A stretch of DNA of 64,000 nucleotides from Charina bottae (GCA_023362775.1 JALMGJ010000020.1:4650001-4714000); one strand, 5' to 3'; shown: positions 30,486 through 42,450, counted from the first letter of the stretch. Notes: generated by a model from the letters alone, not told the origin. Numbers and translations are program-made.

Positions 30486-30913
30486 CAGTAATAATCCTCA
30501 CTTACTGACTGCTTGTTCAGCGACTGTTTGAAGTTACAATGGTGCTGAAAAAGGAGATTTACAACCGGTCCTCAAACTTGCAGCCATCACAGTGTCCCTA
30601 CAATCATGTGATTGCAATTTGGGTGTTTGGCAACTGACATACATTTATGATAGTTGCAGTGTCCCACAGTCCTGTGATCACCATTTGCGACTTTCACAGC
30701 CGGCTTCCAACAAGCAAAGTCAATGGGAAAGCCAGTAGGAATCACAAGTTGTGGTCACGTGACATTGCACTTAAGGACTGCAGTGATTCGCTTAATGACT
30801 GCAGCCAGAACTGACATCGTAAGTTGGGCGCAGTCATGTGATGTTTCCCTTTATGACCGTGTTGCTTAGCAATGGAGTTGCCGGTTCCAATTGCAGTCGG
30901 TGAGAACTACCTG
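30486..30913 (-). mobile_element. Tigger/mariner-like MITE
   Basis: Flanked by TA. The left end, CAGTAATAATCCTCACTTA, is the 3' terminus of the family; the right end, complemented, is CAGGTAGTTCTCACCG. Family landmarks are present in complement (AAGCAAAGTCAATGGG, GTCACGTGAC). It is more diverged than the copy at 7547. Confidence 0.8.
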
Positions 30914-30915
30914 TA

Positions 30916-31617
30916 TGAAAATGAGATTGATGTTATTTCTGACTTCTAGATGGAACAGAAATTTAACAGCTACTAAATGATTTTTGGAGCAACCTAACTG
31001 CAAATCATTGACTTGGGTTTTTGTTTGTTTGTTTTATTATTGCTGATGTTTTATATGGTATGTTCGCTGTTCAGATTTTCATCAGATAGATATGCAGCCT
31101 TACAAATCTGATCAATAAATAAATGATAAATAAATAAAACATGCAGTTTAGGTGCTGCTGCTTTTTTGTCCAATATACTAATATAAAACAGGATTTTCGC
31201 ATTATGTTGCAATGAAAAGCAAATACAGAAATTGATTTGATGCTGGACCAGACATGAGGATCCAACTGACCAGCATTACTTCTAATACTAAGAAGATTTG
31301 TGATCAACAGAGGCAAAAACACTCATCTCATTAAAGATTTTTTGTGAGAATAAATGGGCAATCAACACACAGTACTTCTTTAACATACAGGATTAAAATG
31401 CTGTCGTAAGGTAAAGTGTTTGTAAGACCATTTGAATATTATCACTATTAGTTTTCACTGATACAAATTTCAACTCTCCGCTAGGAGATCTCTCTTATCA
31501 AATGTATTCAGTATGAAAATCTTCTTTCTTTAAACTAGCATGTATGTGTTCTGTCAATACGGTTGAAGGTTTGAAGTGTTAATGGCCAAATAAGTTTGGG
31601 AAATACTGCTGTATAAC
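30916..31617. other. No gene or recognised repeat
   Basis: It includes a short simple-sequence patch (GTTTGTTTGTTTTATT near 31023; AATAAATGATAAATAAATAA near 31115) that may be a LINE 3' end in unknown orientation. Confidence 0.4.
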
Positions 31618-31618
31618 A

Positions 31619-32540
31619 CAGATTCTTAAACTATGGGATGGAAGCAGCTTGGGGGGAGGGGTCACGTAAAAAAAAATCTCAGGCATTATAACAGAATTTG
31701 GACTTTCAACGGTTACTTTTCTTACTACAAGGAATCTTTAGCAGAAGGATTCCATGAACCATCAATAATATGATATTCTTTAAATTATTATTTATGTTAG
31801 GGAAATAAGTGTTCTTTTGATCCCTTTTCTTGGAAATGCTAATATGTTCCTGATATCTAGCCTGCATGGCATGTATAGTTTATCTATAGTCTTTGAAATG
31901 TCTGTAGAAATGTTAGTGAAATTCGTAGACTTGTGAAACTGAGCATGGAGGCCCAGTCCCCGGTAACTGCAGAAATCCAAGTTAAAGATCCCTGCCTAGC
32001 CTCCACTTCAACAATGTTCAAGCTCAATATTTTTATCTGTTATTTTAAATTTCTAGCTTTTCAAAATGGAAATGTTTTTAGTAGGTGGTAAGAGAAAAAC
32101 TAAACATGACTGATCTACCTGTAGTACTAATAAAAGTTGGCAACCTGATATTTGTGGGTTCCTATAAAGTTATGCTATATAAATATCAATCAAAGATAAA
32201 TGTGGGATGGGAAATAAGAGTAGCTATCTCAAAAATAAAATCCAGGTTTCAGGAATTATGCAGAAGTAAGGAAATTCATCCTTTCTTCCTGTTAAAAATA
32301 TGGTTTCCAGTTGGATTATTTAGTTATTTCCAGTTAAACAGTTTTATTTTATATAGTTGTAAGATGCTATCATTATTTTTTTTATATTTGGATTAAAATT
32401 TAATTAATAGAAATGGTGCATGTATTTCTTACCCAGTCTTAACCTTAATGAAATAATTAGTTTCATTTATGGGAGGAGTGGTTCACAAATTCATTTATTA
32501 TTTTAGGGGACTGTGGTATCTCAAAGTTTGAGAACCCATG
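31619..32540. mobile_element. Decayed hAT candidate
   Basis: The left edge CAGATTCTTAAACTATGGGA and the right edge, complemented, CATGGGTTCTCAAACTTTGA resemble Charlie-type hAT termini (CAG..TTCTCAAACT). The outside 8-mers GTATAACA and TTATAAGT agree at five positions only. The interior is AT-rich with no transposase motif seen. Low confidence. Confidence 0.4.
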
Positions 32541-32544
32541 TTAT

Positions 32545-34125
32545 AAGTAATAACATAATTTAGCAAGCTTAATCTTTAAAAAATGATAAAGCTAAATAAA
32601 GAATATTGAATGTAACTGTGGGAAAAGTAAACTTAAATCAACATCAGTAAGAACAACAGACTTGGCCCTTACTTACATAAGTAATATCCCCAAACAAGTA
32701 ATTATAGCTTCACTTCAGAGTTCCCTCGTCAACACAGATAGAACCAGAGAATGAATGTTCTCCCATTCATTTATCCAAAAGAGGATTTCTACCCAAAGCA
32801 AAGATCTGGGATATCCGGGAAGTCTGTTAAGGCTAGAAGGAAAGAGGAATGTGTTACATACTCAGATTCTTAAAATCCTGCACTGAGCACTTCCAGGGCA
32901 ATATTGCTTGCTAGTTTGGCTGGTTCAATCTTTTCATCCAGATTGTTAAAAGGGGAGATGCTAAAAGAGGAAAAGAGATACAGGTGCACTTGTGCATTAT
33001 CCATCCTCAGTAAGGATTGGATCAAGCTTAATGTTCCTGATAGCGTAACCATCTGGATGCACAGAATGACTGCCATCTACTCAACCCTGATGCCTTGGCT
33101 TTTAATAAACGTAAACATGCTCATCTTAATTTAGCATTTAGTTTTTAATTTCTTGATTACGTGTAAATGTGAGTCCTACATACAAAACAAGGATTCTGCT
33201 CAACAAATTAACACCAGAAGGGTACATTGATCAAAGGGAGGATAAATAAATGATCCAATTTTGGGAGATTCTTTATGGAGTTTAATGCTTAAAAGAAGCA
33301 GATGAACATTTTAGTGCTTGAAGTTCTTCTCCGTCCCCAGCAAATGGAAAGGAAAGGAGACGTGGAATCCTCATTCTCCTGTTCTCAAATCAGAATAGCT
33401 GAGTGACAAGCAATCTGGCCTATCTATATGACCATATTGTTTTCCTACAATAATTAGCCTGGCCCTTACTGTGCTGAGGAGGAAACAGATGCACTGAGCT
33501 GCAAATTACCTTCATCTCTCCTCTGAACAAAAAAGACACAGCGTTTAATTGACTCATTTGATCTCTGGCAATTCAGAGCAAGTAAAGTGGAAATATTTAA
33601 AAGTGGCACTTCACTTTGGAAAACAGGAGGGGGGAGCCTGATTTTATTTACACGTGGTGGAAGTGTATGTGTAACAGCAAAATTTAAAGCCTAGGCTTGA
33701 ATTCATAGTTCCAGTTACCTTCCACCCCATTTAATAGAGCAAAGTCATGTCTCCTCGATGTGCTTTTGAGAAGTATTTGGAATCACTATTATTACTGAGT
33801 AGTTCTCTGTGAGCCATGCAACATTAACAAGGCTTTAGTCATTAAGCAGAAGCTGACAGCGTGTTGTTCAGGTATAGAAGTAGCTCTAATTCCTTCTATC
33901 TTTTTCAACAACTCCTCAAGCTTGCGTAGTTCCACTTGTTCCCATTTGAAGTCTGTATTTGTTAACAGCAACGTTATTTATTTTGATCTTTCAAAGCCAG
34001 CCTTTTTTCATTGATCATATCAGAATTAAGGCAGGTGAGGCACAGGTTGAAATGTTTTGCGTTTCCACATAACTCACAAAAAGGAGTTTGCAGGGATAAG
34101 ACAATGTCTGCCTCAGCTGTAGTAA
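32545..34125. other. No gene or recognised repeat
   Basis: About 1.6 kb with no obvious repeat; the part 33300-33960 is free of simple repeats. It could include conserved non-coding sequence, but that cannot be judged without an alignment. Confidence 0.35.
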
Positions 34126-34142
34126 TTGCACTTTGCAGTTTA

Positions 34143-34480
34143 AAGGTAAAGGTAAAGGTTCCCCCCGCACATTTGTGCAGTCGTGTCCGACTCTAGGGGC
34201 CGGTGCTCATCTCCGTTTGTTAGCCGAAGAGTCAGCGTTGTCCGAAGACGCTTCCGCGGTCATGTGGCCGCATGACGCACGCGGAACGCTGTTACCTACC
34301 CACCGAAGTGGTGCCTATTCATCTACTTGCATTTGCATGCTTTCGAATTGCTAGGTTGGCAAGAGCTGGGGCGAGTGCAGGAGCTCACTCCATCACGCGG
34401 GGCTAGGGATTCGAACCTCCCAACTTGTGATCTTCCAATCAACAAGCCTGGCATCTTACCCGCTGAGCCCCCACGCCCCC
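34143..34480 (-). mobile_element. Sauria-type tRNA SINE with 13-bp target duplication
   Basis: A complete copy between exact ACTTTGCAGTTTA repeats at 34130-34142 and 34481-34493. The 3' end on the plus strand is AAGGTAAAGGTAAAGGTTCC and the B-box complement is GGGATTCGAACCTCC. Clear target-primed insertion. Confidence 0.94.
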
Positions 34481-34499
34481 ACTTTGCAGTTTAGCCCAT

Positions 34500-35475
34500 T
34501 GCTATTTTGTGTGTATGTTTCTGCTTTAGCATACAGAGGAATCACAAGGGTACTTGTACCAGATTACACTTCATGAAACTGCCCATAGTTTTAGGACCAT
34601 TTCAGGCAATATAGCTTTGTGAAAGCTACTAAATATAATTTTGATGGAGCAGTGAGGACTTGGGTCCTATTTTGAGCCCCCCCTCCATTGCTAACCTTCC
34701 CCTCTGTGGATTCATTTGATGGTTCCTTAGAAGTAATCATTAACTTTCCAACTATGCTCCAGATATGATAAAACAGGCCCTAGAGTTATTTTGTATTGCA
34801 CTTTGAAGGGGACTGTAGGAAGTTTTAAATGGTGGCTTGTCCCCATTTATCTGATGCAAGTGGGAGGGGGCACAAGGAATATTTTTGTTTAAAAGGAAAA
34901 AAACACCTTTTTGACAAATTGAAAATTATGTGGACATAGTGCAGTTTTGAGATAATTAAACATTGAATGTATCTTTGAATATGATTAAATGTTTGGCCTT
35001 ATTTTTTTTTACATTTTCTAATAACACATATCTAGATGATAGGCTATTTTTCATCTATTTAATTTGTCTGCCCAGGCTCTCCCACTCCCATCATGAACTA
35101 TTGTATTCAAATACATTTTTGTTTTGAGCTTTGATTTTTCCTAGCCTCACAATAAAATTCTGGAGATGGTCTGAGTTTGTAGTTTTACCCTTCTTTAGAT
35201 TGTTTCTGAAAGCTCAAAAAGCATAGGATTTTAAAGTAAAATTATTTTTTACACTAAAGAAGGAGGTTTCAGTCCTGTTTCCCAAATGTCATTGGTAATA
35301 TAGAAATTTATCCTACAAACTAAGATAAAATTTGAATTTTCAGATTATTTATTTTTGTATTTAATTTTAATTTTGTCTGTATTCTTAAGAGTTCTGGATG
35401 GTATGTCTTGTCCTGCACCTCTCCATTTTACCTCTTAACATCTCTGTTTTATTTAGAAGGCTCTAAGCGATTATT
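34500..35475. other. No gene or recognised repeat
   Basis: AT-rich sequence without supportable features. Confidence 0.4.
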
Positions 35476-35478
35476 CTA

Positions 35479-35698
35479 TAGAGAGCCAGTTTGGTGCAGT
35501 GGTTAAGGCACCAGGCTAGAAACTGGGAGACCGTGAGTTCTAGTTCTGCCTTAGGCATGAAAGCCGGCTGGGTCACCTTGGGCCAGTCCCTCTCTCTCAG
35601 CCCTAGGAAGCAGGCAAGGACAAACCACTTCCAAAAAACCTTGCCAAGAAAATTTATCCAGGCAGTCACCAGGAGTCAAAAATTTACTTAAAGGCACT
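35479..35698 (+). mobile_element. tRNA-derived SINE, tail type A
   Basis: It runs from GAGAGCCAGTTTGGTGCAGT through GTGAGTTCTAGTTCTGCC and GGGCCAGTCCCTCTCTCTCA to CCTTGCCAAGAAAATTTATC and CAGGAGTCAAAAATTTAC. It ends in a C run at 35699-35709. Confidence 0.87.
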
Positions 35699-35805
35699 CC
35701 CCCCCCCCCAAATATAAAGTATAAGACAATAAGCTACTGTTTTACAGAGCACTCTCCACCATTTTCCCCTAGAAAATTGCTAAAATGTTGATACGGAATA
35801 TAACT

Positions 35806-35853
35806 ATAAAAAAATTTTCCCTTCTCACGCCTATGAGTGGTATGTGTCTTCCT
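35806..35853 (-). mobile_element. Extra copy of the R4/Dong-like LINE 3' terminus
   Basis: TTCCCTTCTCACGCCTATGA then GTGGTATGTGTCTT on the plus strand nearly equals 36104-36137. It lies about 290 bp further along the element's 3' direction, separated by AT-rich DNA of unknown origin. Confidence 0.7.
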
Positions 35854-36109
35854 TCAATTTCAATTTCTCTTCAATTTCGATTAAGATTAAGGTATAATAA
35901 AATAATAATGATAAATATTTGGTTTTGGGTTTAATATGATTAAGATAATTAAAATTGTTGTATTATCAGGTATAATGGCAGACAATTTATATGTTTTTAG
36001 TTGGATTTTTATTATATTAGACAGGAATATATAGAATAGTAGTAGGAAGGAAATAATTAAATAAATGTTATCTTTGGGGGGGAAGTTGATTAGATTAAAA
36101 AAATTCCCT

Positions 36110-36475
36110 TCTCACCCCTATGGGTGGTATGTGTCTTTCTCAACCTCGGGTCCTCTACCAGAGGCCTGGGAGTTTGAGGGTTCTGCGCAGTATCTTAGCT
36201 TATCCTAGCACTCCACTCTTCTGGACAGAGAGCTCTGATGTTGCTCCTGGGAAACAGTGTTGGAGCCACTCTCCCAGCTTAGGAGTCACAGCCCCGAGTG
36301 CTCCTACCACCACTGGGACCACTTTGACCTTCACTTTCCACATCCTCTCTAGTTCCTCCTTCAGGTGCTGGTACTTCTCCAGCTTCTCATTCTCCTCCTT
36401 CCTGATGTTGCTGTCACTTGGCACCGCTACATCTATCACCACCGCCGTCTTCTGGTCCTTGTCTACTACCACAAT
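36110..36475 (-). pseudogene. Restriction-like endonuclease domain of the R4/Dong-like LINE
   Basis: The frame reads PDIVVVDKDQKTAVVIDVAV, then KEENEKLEKYQHLKEELE and GALGAVTPKLGEWLQ. The PD followed after about 15 residues by VIDVAVP, and then Lys-rich KYQ, fits the PD-(D/E)xK type nuclease of R2/R4 LINEs, which cuts target DNA. A TAA interrupts just before the PD, and another stop follows VQKSGVLG. The domain is recognisable but inactive in this copy. Confidence 0.8.
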
Positions 36476-36481
36476 GTCTGG

Positions 36482-36910
36482 TTAATTGGCCAGTACCTGC
36501 CTGTCTGTCTGGATCTGGAAGTCCCACAGGATCTTAGCCCTGTCATTCTCCACAACCTTCTGTGGAACCTCCCATCTGCACTTTGGAGGGTCTAGCCCAT
36601 ACGCTGTGCAGATGTTTCTGTACACAATGCCAGCTACTTGGTTGTGCCATTCAGTGTATTCTGTTTCTGCCTGCATCTTACACCCTGCCACTATGTGTTG
36701 GACTGTCTCTGAGGCCTCTCTGCACAGTCTGCACCTTCAATCCTATCTAGTGTGGTAGACCCCTGCTTCTATGGATTGGGTGCTTAGTGCTTGTTCTTGT
36801 GCTGCTATGATCAGTGCCTCAGTGCTGTCTTTTAGTCCAGCCCTTTCCAGCCACTGGTAGGATTTCCCAATGTCAGCCATCTCAGCTATCTGTCAATGGT
36901 ACATCCCATG
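36482..36910 (-). pseudogene. CCHC knuckle region of the R4/Dong-like LINE
   Basis: The minus frame gives IGKSYQWLERAGLKDSTEAL, STQSIEAGVYHTR and, after two stops, CRLCREASETVQHIVAGC, a C-x2-C-x8-H-x4-C knuckle typical of the R2/R4 linker. It continues through EYTEWHNQVAGIVYRNIC to ILWDFQIQTDRQVLAN, which leads into the nuclease. The knuckle helps bind nucleic acid in the family. Stops at several positions show decay. Confidence 0.8.
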
Positions 36911-36943
36911 CAGGGTCTTGTCTTGCCATGGCACTTCCTCTGC

Positions 36944-37636
36944 TTATCTTCCTTCCATGTCTGCTGCTGCTTCTCTCAGCAGCTCATCTTTAGGTGCCAT
37001 CTTACTGATGTCCTTCTGGATGCTCTGGGTCTCATCCAGGACAGTGGCTTTGACACTCACCAGACCCTGTCCACCCTCTTTCCGGCTGGTGTACAGTCTC
37101 TGGGTGTTGGACTTGGGGTGGAAGCCTCCGTACATTATGAGGAGCTTCCGTGTCTTCACATCAGCAGCCTCCATGTCCTCCTTTGGCCAGCTCACTATAC
37201 CAGCAGGGTATCTGATGACCGGCAGGGCATACATGTTAATGGGATGGATCTTATTTCTTCCCATTGATCTGGCTCTTCAGGACCTGTCTTATCCTTTGGT
37301 GGTACTTGGATGTTGCTGTCTTCCTTGCCTCCTCATCGTGGTTCCCATGTGACTGTGGGATACCAAGGTACTTGTAGCTGGTCTGTATGTCTGCTATGTG
37401 GCCTGCGGGTAGTTCCACCCCATCAGTCTTAACTACCTTCCCTCTCTTTACTACCATCTGGCCACACTTCTCTAGTCCGAATGACATCCCAATGTCCTCA
37501 TTGTAGATCCGTGTCAGGTGGATTAGTGAGTCGATGTTTTGTTCACTCTTAGCATACAGCTTGATGTCATCCATGTAGAGGAGGTGGCTGATGGTAGTTC
37601 CACTCTTGAACTTGTATCCGTATCCAGTTCTTGTGG

Positions 37637-37640
<4 letters not shown>
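36944..37640 (-). pseudogene. RT palm/thumb remnant of the R4/Dong-like LINE
   Basis: The upstream frame (to 37251) contains SHLLYMDDIKLYAKSEQNID, with the catalytic YMDD, then GMSFGLEKCGQMV and SYKYLGIPQSHGNHDEEARK. After a frameshift near 37255 it continues as NMYALPVIRYPAGIVSWP, TRKLLIMYGGFHPKSNTQRL and GGQGLVSVKATVLDE. These phrases identify an R4/Dong-type reverse transcriptase. The apparent N-terminus, Ser-Leu and Ile-Tyr repeats, is microsatellite. Confidence 0.85.

Positions 37641-37708
<68 letters not shown>
37638..37708. repeat. (TA)n followed by (GA)n microsatellite
   Basis: About 19 TA units, then about 15 AG units, at the 5' break of the LINE. Either the LINE inserted into a microsatellite or the array formed at the junction. 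Confidence 0.93.
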
Positions 37709-37709
<1 letters not shown>

Positions 37710-37710
<1 letters not shown>

Positions 37711-38530
37711 TGTGTGTGCGTGCGCATAGTACAGTATGTTTAATTTATTACTAGAGAAACTAATTCATGGCTTGATATGTGAACTGATGCACAAGCTGGC
37801 TGCTATTTAAGACTAGTAAAGTACATCAGAAGACACATCTGGATCTGCATGGAAGGGAAAATAATAGCAGCATTCAATTTCAGTTCTGCATCTGAATGTG
37901 CACCCCCTATAAGTCAAAGGAAAGCATCCACTGGGAAATACAGGCTGATATCATCCGGATGTGCATCTGACAAACTACCTGAATTATACTTGCCATTCCT
38001 AAGACACTCAAAGATATTCTTGATATTCTAGAGAGTTTCCATGGATTTCCAAGGGTAAAATCAAGAAAATAAAGACATAAGATATTCACACCTGGATTAA
38101 TGGTGATGATAGAAGAACACAAAGGCTGGTACAGTGACTACATACTGTGTTCCCCATCAAGGACTACCTCCGGTGCTTTAGTAAGAACTCGTCAGTTAAT
38201 CATGGAGGGTTCATGGCCTTAAGCTGGGAGCTTAAGCTCTTGTATGTTTGAAACTCCATGGGTACACTAAAAATCCTCATATTTTGGACCATAAAGATAC
38301 ATAAAAAATCAATATGAGCATGGCTGCATCACCATAATTGTGTTAGCTAGATACAGTAACTGTGCAACCTAACCAAGCTCTTTCAACTGGACTTTGCTCA
38401 GCCTCCACTAAAACTGGGCCTTCCGAACAGGTCTGTGTAGTAGCACCTGCAGTCACTCTACGAGAATCTGTGTGGCAGTTAGGACAGCACTGTTGTAGAA
38501 TACCTTGTGCCATATTTTTGGTTTTAGGAA
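37710..38530. other. No gene or recognised repeat
   Basis: No supportable feature. Confidence 0.4.
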
Positions 38531-38535
38531 ATGCA

Positions 38536-38747
38536 AGTACCTTTTTTTGTGCCTTTGAGTCAGTCTTGACTCCTGGCAACTGCCTGGACATGTCTATGCA
38601 GTTTTCTTGGCAACAATTTTAGCCATTGCCTTCTTCCAAGGGTGGCCCCAAGTCACCCAGATGGCATCATGTCTAGGACAGGACTAGAACTCATAGTCTC
38701 CCAGTTTCTAGTCTGGTGCCTTTGACCACTACACCAAACTGGCTCTC
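38536..38747 (-). mobile_element. tRNA-derived SINE, tail type A
   Basis: The plus strand reads CTTGACTCCTGGCAACTGCC, TGCAGTTTTCTTGGCAAC, AAGTCACCCAGATGGCATC and CACTACACCAAACTGGCTCT, the complement of a near full-length copy. Confidence 0.86.
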
Positions 38748-38827
38748 AAGTGCACTTTGCAATCCTATTTCCGAACCTATCTGAGCAGCAGCAACTGCTT
38801 CAGAATTTTCAAAACAGCCAAAGCACT

Positions 38828-39000
38828 TAGAGAATCATAGAATGTATGTGTTGGAAAATACCTGATAAGTCATCAAGTCTCACTTCCTGCTCAGGGATTT
38901 ACTAAACCATCTCTGACTGGTGGACACTGAAAACTTTCAGTGAGGGGGAGTTTACCACTGTTCTAGGCAGACTTTTTGATTGCTTAAGAGTTATCACCAT
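38828..39000 (-). mobile_element. CR1 LINE 3' end
   Basis: The plus strand starts AGAGAATCATAGAATGTATG, the complement of the CR1 terminal ATTCTATGATTCT octamer, then GTTGGAAAATACCTGATAAG, CTTCCTGCTCAGGGATTTAC and CTTTCAGTGAGGGGGAGTTT. This layout is the general CR1 3' end of birds and reptiles. It is diverged. Confidence 0.75.
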
Positions 39001-39004
39001 CCCA

Positions 39005-41530
39005 GCATTACTTCAAAGGTTGGATCTAGACACAACTTTTCAGATTTATTTTGTTCAGTGTTGCTGCCTTAAAAGGTTTCATTTAGAAAAAACTTCCCTG
39101 AATTCACAGAAAGGAATCTAGGCACTGGATAATTCAATATTGGCTGTAAAACTATGTTTAATCCATAGCTGAATAAGCATGTATATTTATGAAAGAATGC
39201 CAGGATCATATTGGATAAAGTGAATTCTGCTATCCTTATCATGAAATATTGCACAGCAGAGAAATCCTAAAGTTTTTGCCAGCTAACACTTGTCCTGGGT
39301 CCTGAAAGTCCTGTTTCTTCTATACTTTTTACATTTTACCTTATGTAATGGGCTGTGGAAGCAAATGTTGTATCGATTCTTGCTTCTGAGAAAAGCTTTC
39401 TAAGAATGAGTTCTCACTGAGGTGATAAACCTGAATCTGGGACAGTCTACTTCACAGCAGATGGAGGCTTATACTCAAGAACTTTTTCCTTTCCTCAGAA
39501 AATAGTTAAAAATAAAGTACCTCATCAGGAAGCATTATTTATTCCAAAGCATCCCAAAGTACATTTTCCACAATCAATATGCATAAACAAAAAGAGGTTA
39601 AGTAGTTGTTTAATAATGTAACAAAACCATGGAGGGGGAAAAACACTGTAAAAAGCGATTAGTCTGAATATAATAATTAAGCATTTCAAAACATTGCTAA
39701 GAGGATCGGATTTAAGGAACAAGAGCTGAATGGTTATTAGTTTCAGACTTCAAGGGGTTCCTGGTATTACCTCATGCATACCTAATCCTTTGAGCATTGC
39801 TTCAGCCAGACTGAGGAGTCATTTCAGCATTCTGCTGCCTTAGGTGTTGATGGCTGATAGACAAGGATTTATGTGCATGCTACACCACTGGGTCACAGCA
39901 GACTTGGAAATTAATTGTTTTTCCACAGATGAGTTTTGAATTTCAATTGCCCTTATTTTTCTTCCTCTTTTTTCCCTTCCTCAATATTTAGTCAAGGTAA
40001 CTGAGACTAAGTTTACCCATTTCTTTGTGTTTATCATTGACAGGCCTTAATAAGTTTTCAGTTCAAAAGCAGACCACAAGTGGAAATTGTAATAAGATTC
40101 CATTTTATTTATAGTATTGTATAATAAAATGTTAATTAACTTGCATTAAGGTTACGGACCTTTACCTATTTATCTGGGAGTAATAAAGGTTTGAGTAAAT
40201 ATGAAAGAATTTCACTTGGAGATTCCATACTACATTTATGATCACAACCAGTCAATAGATTTTGTTTTGGAAGAGTGATGATTCAAATATGGGAATGAAA
40301 ATGAGGTATTGTTTTCCAATACTAATATTAAAATGGTTGCTCATCTTCAAGCTCCATTTCCCCTAAACTAATACAACTAGAAGTGATAAATGCATTTAAT
40401 GCTTTTTATCACACTGAGTGCTTTATTGTTCTTCCCTTGATCTTTTCAAACCATCAGGCAGTTTTGTGGCTGGTTAGGGACTTGGAGGAAGATTTCCCAT
40501 TAATCAGTCCTTGATGCGGAAGTTCCTTGTTAAACTATCCCATGGAACCCACAAGAATATGTATGTTCGAGGGAGGCGGATGTTTGCATGCCTATGAGGG
40601 CAATACTGACCAAACTGAACTTTTCATGTCAGTACATTGAAAAGGAAACTACGGTCGGTGCTTTGGCATATATAACTGCAGTGGATGTTTATTAAATTCC
40701 CATTAATTTCATAGGGCTAAAGCTGTACTTCACAATAAACTTGGTAAATGTATTTTATTAGAACCCAGTCATTCAATGGTATGCAGTTATTCTTGTTCTA
40801 GCACAGTAGTTGGTCTTGAGTTCAAGAAGCTGATTCTCTAGGGTCTCCTAATAGGATCTCATCACCTCCCCTCCTCTCTCCTCTATGAAAAGACAAGAAC
40901 AGCCTGACATTACTGCTTGCATTAAGAAGCCAATATCCATATTGCTATGACACCTGACGCATTCACTATTCACACATTCAGCTATGACACATGCATAGGA
41001 ACTTTAAAGGACAGTAGCTGTCAAACACAATGACAAGGAGGGAGAGGTTTGCTCAGGCTCCCTTTCTTTCAACCAACAGTGGGAAAAGATTCCTTAAAGG
41101 AGCAGTACAATTCAGAACCTACTAGTACTGTATATATTCAAACAATCCAACTCTTCTCCTCTTTTGGTAATGATACCCCAAGCCAAAGCCTCCTGCAGCT
41201 GCTTTTCTCTCTCTCTTCTTGGCTGTTGCCTTCTTGAACCTCCTTCTTGGGCCATAATCCTCCATAGCCAACATGAACTGGGCACTCTTTGCTGGTGAAA
41301 TTTATCTGCCTCTTATCTATGTCGGCCAGGTATGCCAATCAGTCCAAATCCCTTTGCACCTCCAAGCAACCCACTTCTCTCCTATCTACAGGGAGACATC
41401 CTAGTGGACACAGTGCTGTCTAAATAAAAACCTGGTATTTTTTTTCCTTTTTACCTCTTACTCATGAATAGTCTGTCTTTCTCTTACTTTAAAGCTTTAA
41501 CTCTTCCTCCCTTTATCTCCTTAAACTGCC
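39005..41530. other. No gene or recognised repeat
   Basis: About 2.5 kb without a SINE, LINE or convincing ORF. It is the longest stretch of this half of the window with no identifiable repeat. Confidence 0.4.
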
Positions 41531-41536
41531 TCTTAC

Positions 41537-41757
41537 TGTATGTGTCCCTTCAAGTCAGTTTTGACTCCTGGCAACTGCATGGACAAGTCATGGCAACATT
41601 TTTCAGAAGTGGTTTACCGCTGCCTTCTTCCTAGGGCTGAGGCAGAGCGACTGGTCCAAGATCACCCAGCTGGCTTTGTGCCTGAGGCAGGACTGAAACT
41701 CACAATCTCCTGATTTCTAGCCTAGCGCTTTTAACCACTACACCAAATTGGTTCTCT
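41537..41757 (-). mobile_element. tRNA-derived SINE, tail type A
   Basis: The plus strand reads CAGTTTTGACTCCTGGCAAC, GCATGGACAAGTC, GATCACCCAGCTGGCTTTGT and AACCACTACACCAAATTGGT, the complement of a near-complete copy. Confidence 0.86.
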
Positions 41758-41759
41758 GA

Positions 41760-42445
41760 AGTTGCTTTTTATTGTTTCCTATTTCCTATTTTTATTTTCC
41801 TTTTCCTGGCCATTGCCCTCAGGATAACCTCTCCTCCTCTCCTTTCTCCCTATTTGTGTGTATCTGCTTGGATCAAAACTGTGTGTTACTTACTATTATT
41901 ACATATTATTTCCAAAAATGCATACATTAAGCAGTGGAATTGCCATGGAACTGTATTCTGAACTTTGTTCATATAGTCTTCTCCCCAATTTACATTTTCA
42001 TAGCAATGGGTTTTCAGTTCATGGGAGAATTTGAAGGGAAGCACACATCAAATAAACTTGTCAGTACTGTATTAAGAATATACATCTTTAATTTGAGGGA
42101 GGATCTGAGTTTATTTAAATACTACAGAGAGTATTTTCCCAAAGAAATTGATTTTTCTGAACCACTCTCTATATCTGGGGTTTCCATGAAACAAGATGCA
42201 GAGTGACATAGGATCTGGCCCTCAAAGCAGATTGGCAATCTCTGAACAATCATGTAGCTTCCCTCCATTAAAAAAAAAATGTGTTTAAAATCCAAAAGTA
42301 GAACCTCATTTAAATAGTAGAATCAGGAGATTTGCCCTACTTCTTGGTTAGATTTTGAAACTAGCTTATAACTTTTTCATGTGGTGAACATTTTATGCCT
42401 GGCAATTGTATGATTTCATTGGCCTAGAGTCTATAGAAAGTAGGG
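41760..42445. other. No gene or recognised repeat
   Basis: Contains a 90-codon plus-strand ORF (41934-42206) without a recognisable domain; I do not consider it a gene. Confidence 0.4.
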
Positions 42446-42450
42446 ATACT

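Larger units (their letters stand above)
36096..37640 (-). mobile_element. R4/Dong-like LINE with restriction-like endonuclease, decayed
   Basis: A 5'-truncated element on the minus strand, from the catalytic region of the reverse transcriptase to the 3' end. Its 5' edge lies in a TA/GA microsatellite (37638-37708). The protein is broken by at least one frameshift (near 37255) and several stops, but the domain order is clear: RT palm end, thumb, CCHC knuckle, then PD-type endonuclease. This C-terminal nuclease defines the older R2/R4 group of LINEs and sets it apart from all other LINEs in the window. Confidence 0.82.

Noticed and set aside
36120..37352. Plus-strand ORFs of 121-160 codons
   Set aside because: They are antisense to the R4/Dong-like LINE, whose minus-strand frames carry YMDD, CCHC and PD motifs.
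41138..41338. Possible exon on the minus strand
   Set aside because: A short ORF without domain identity or supporting splice context; no neighbouring frame continues it.
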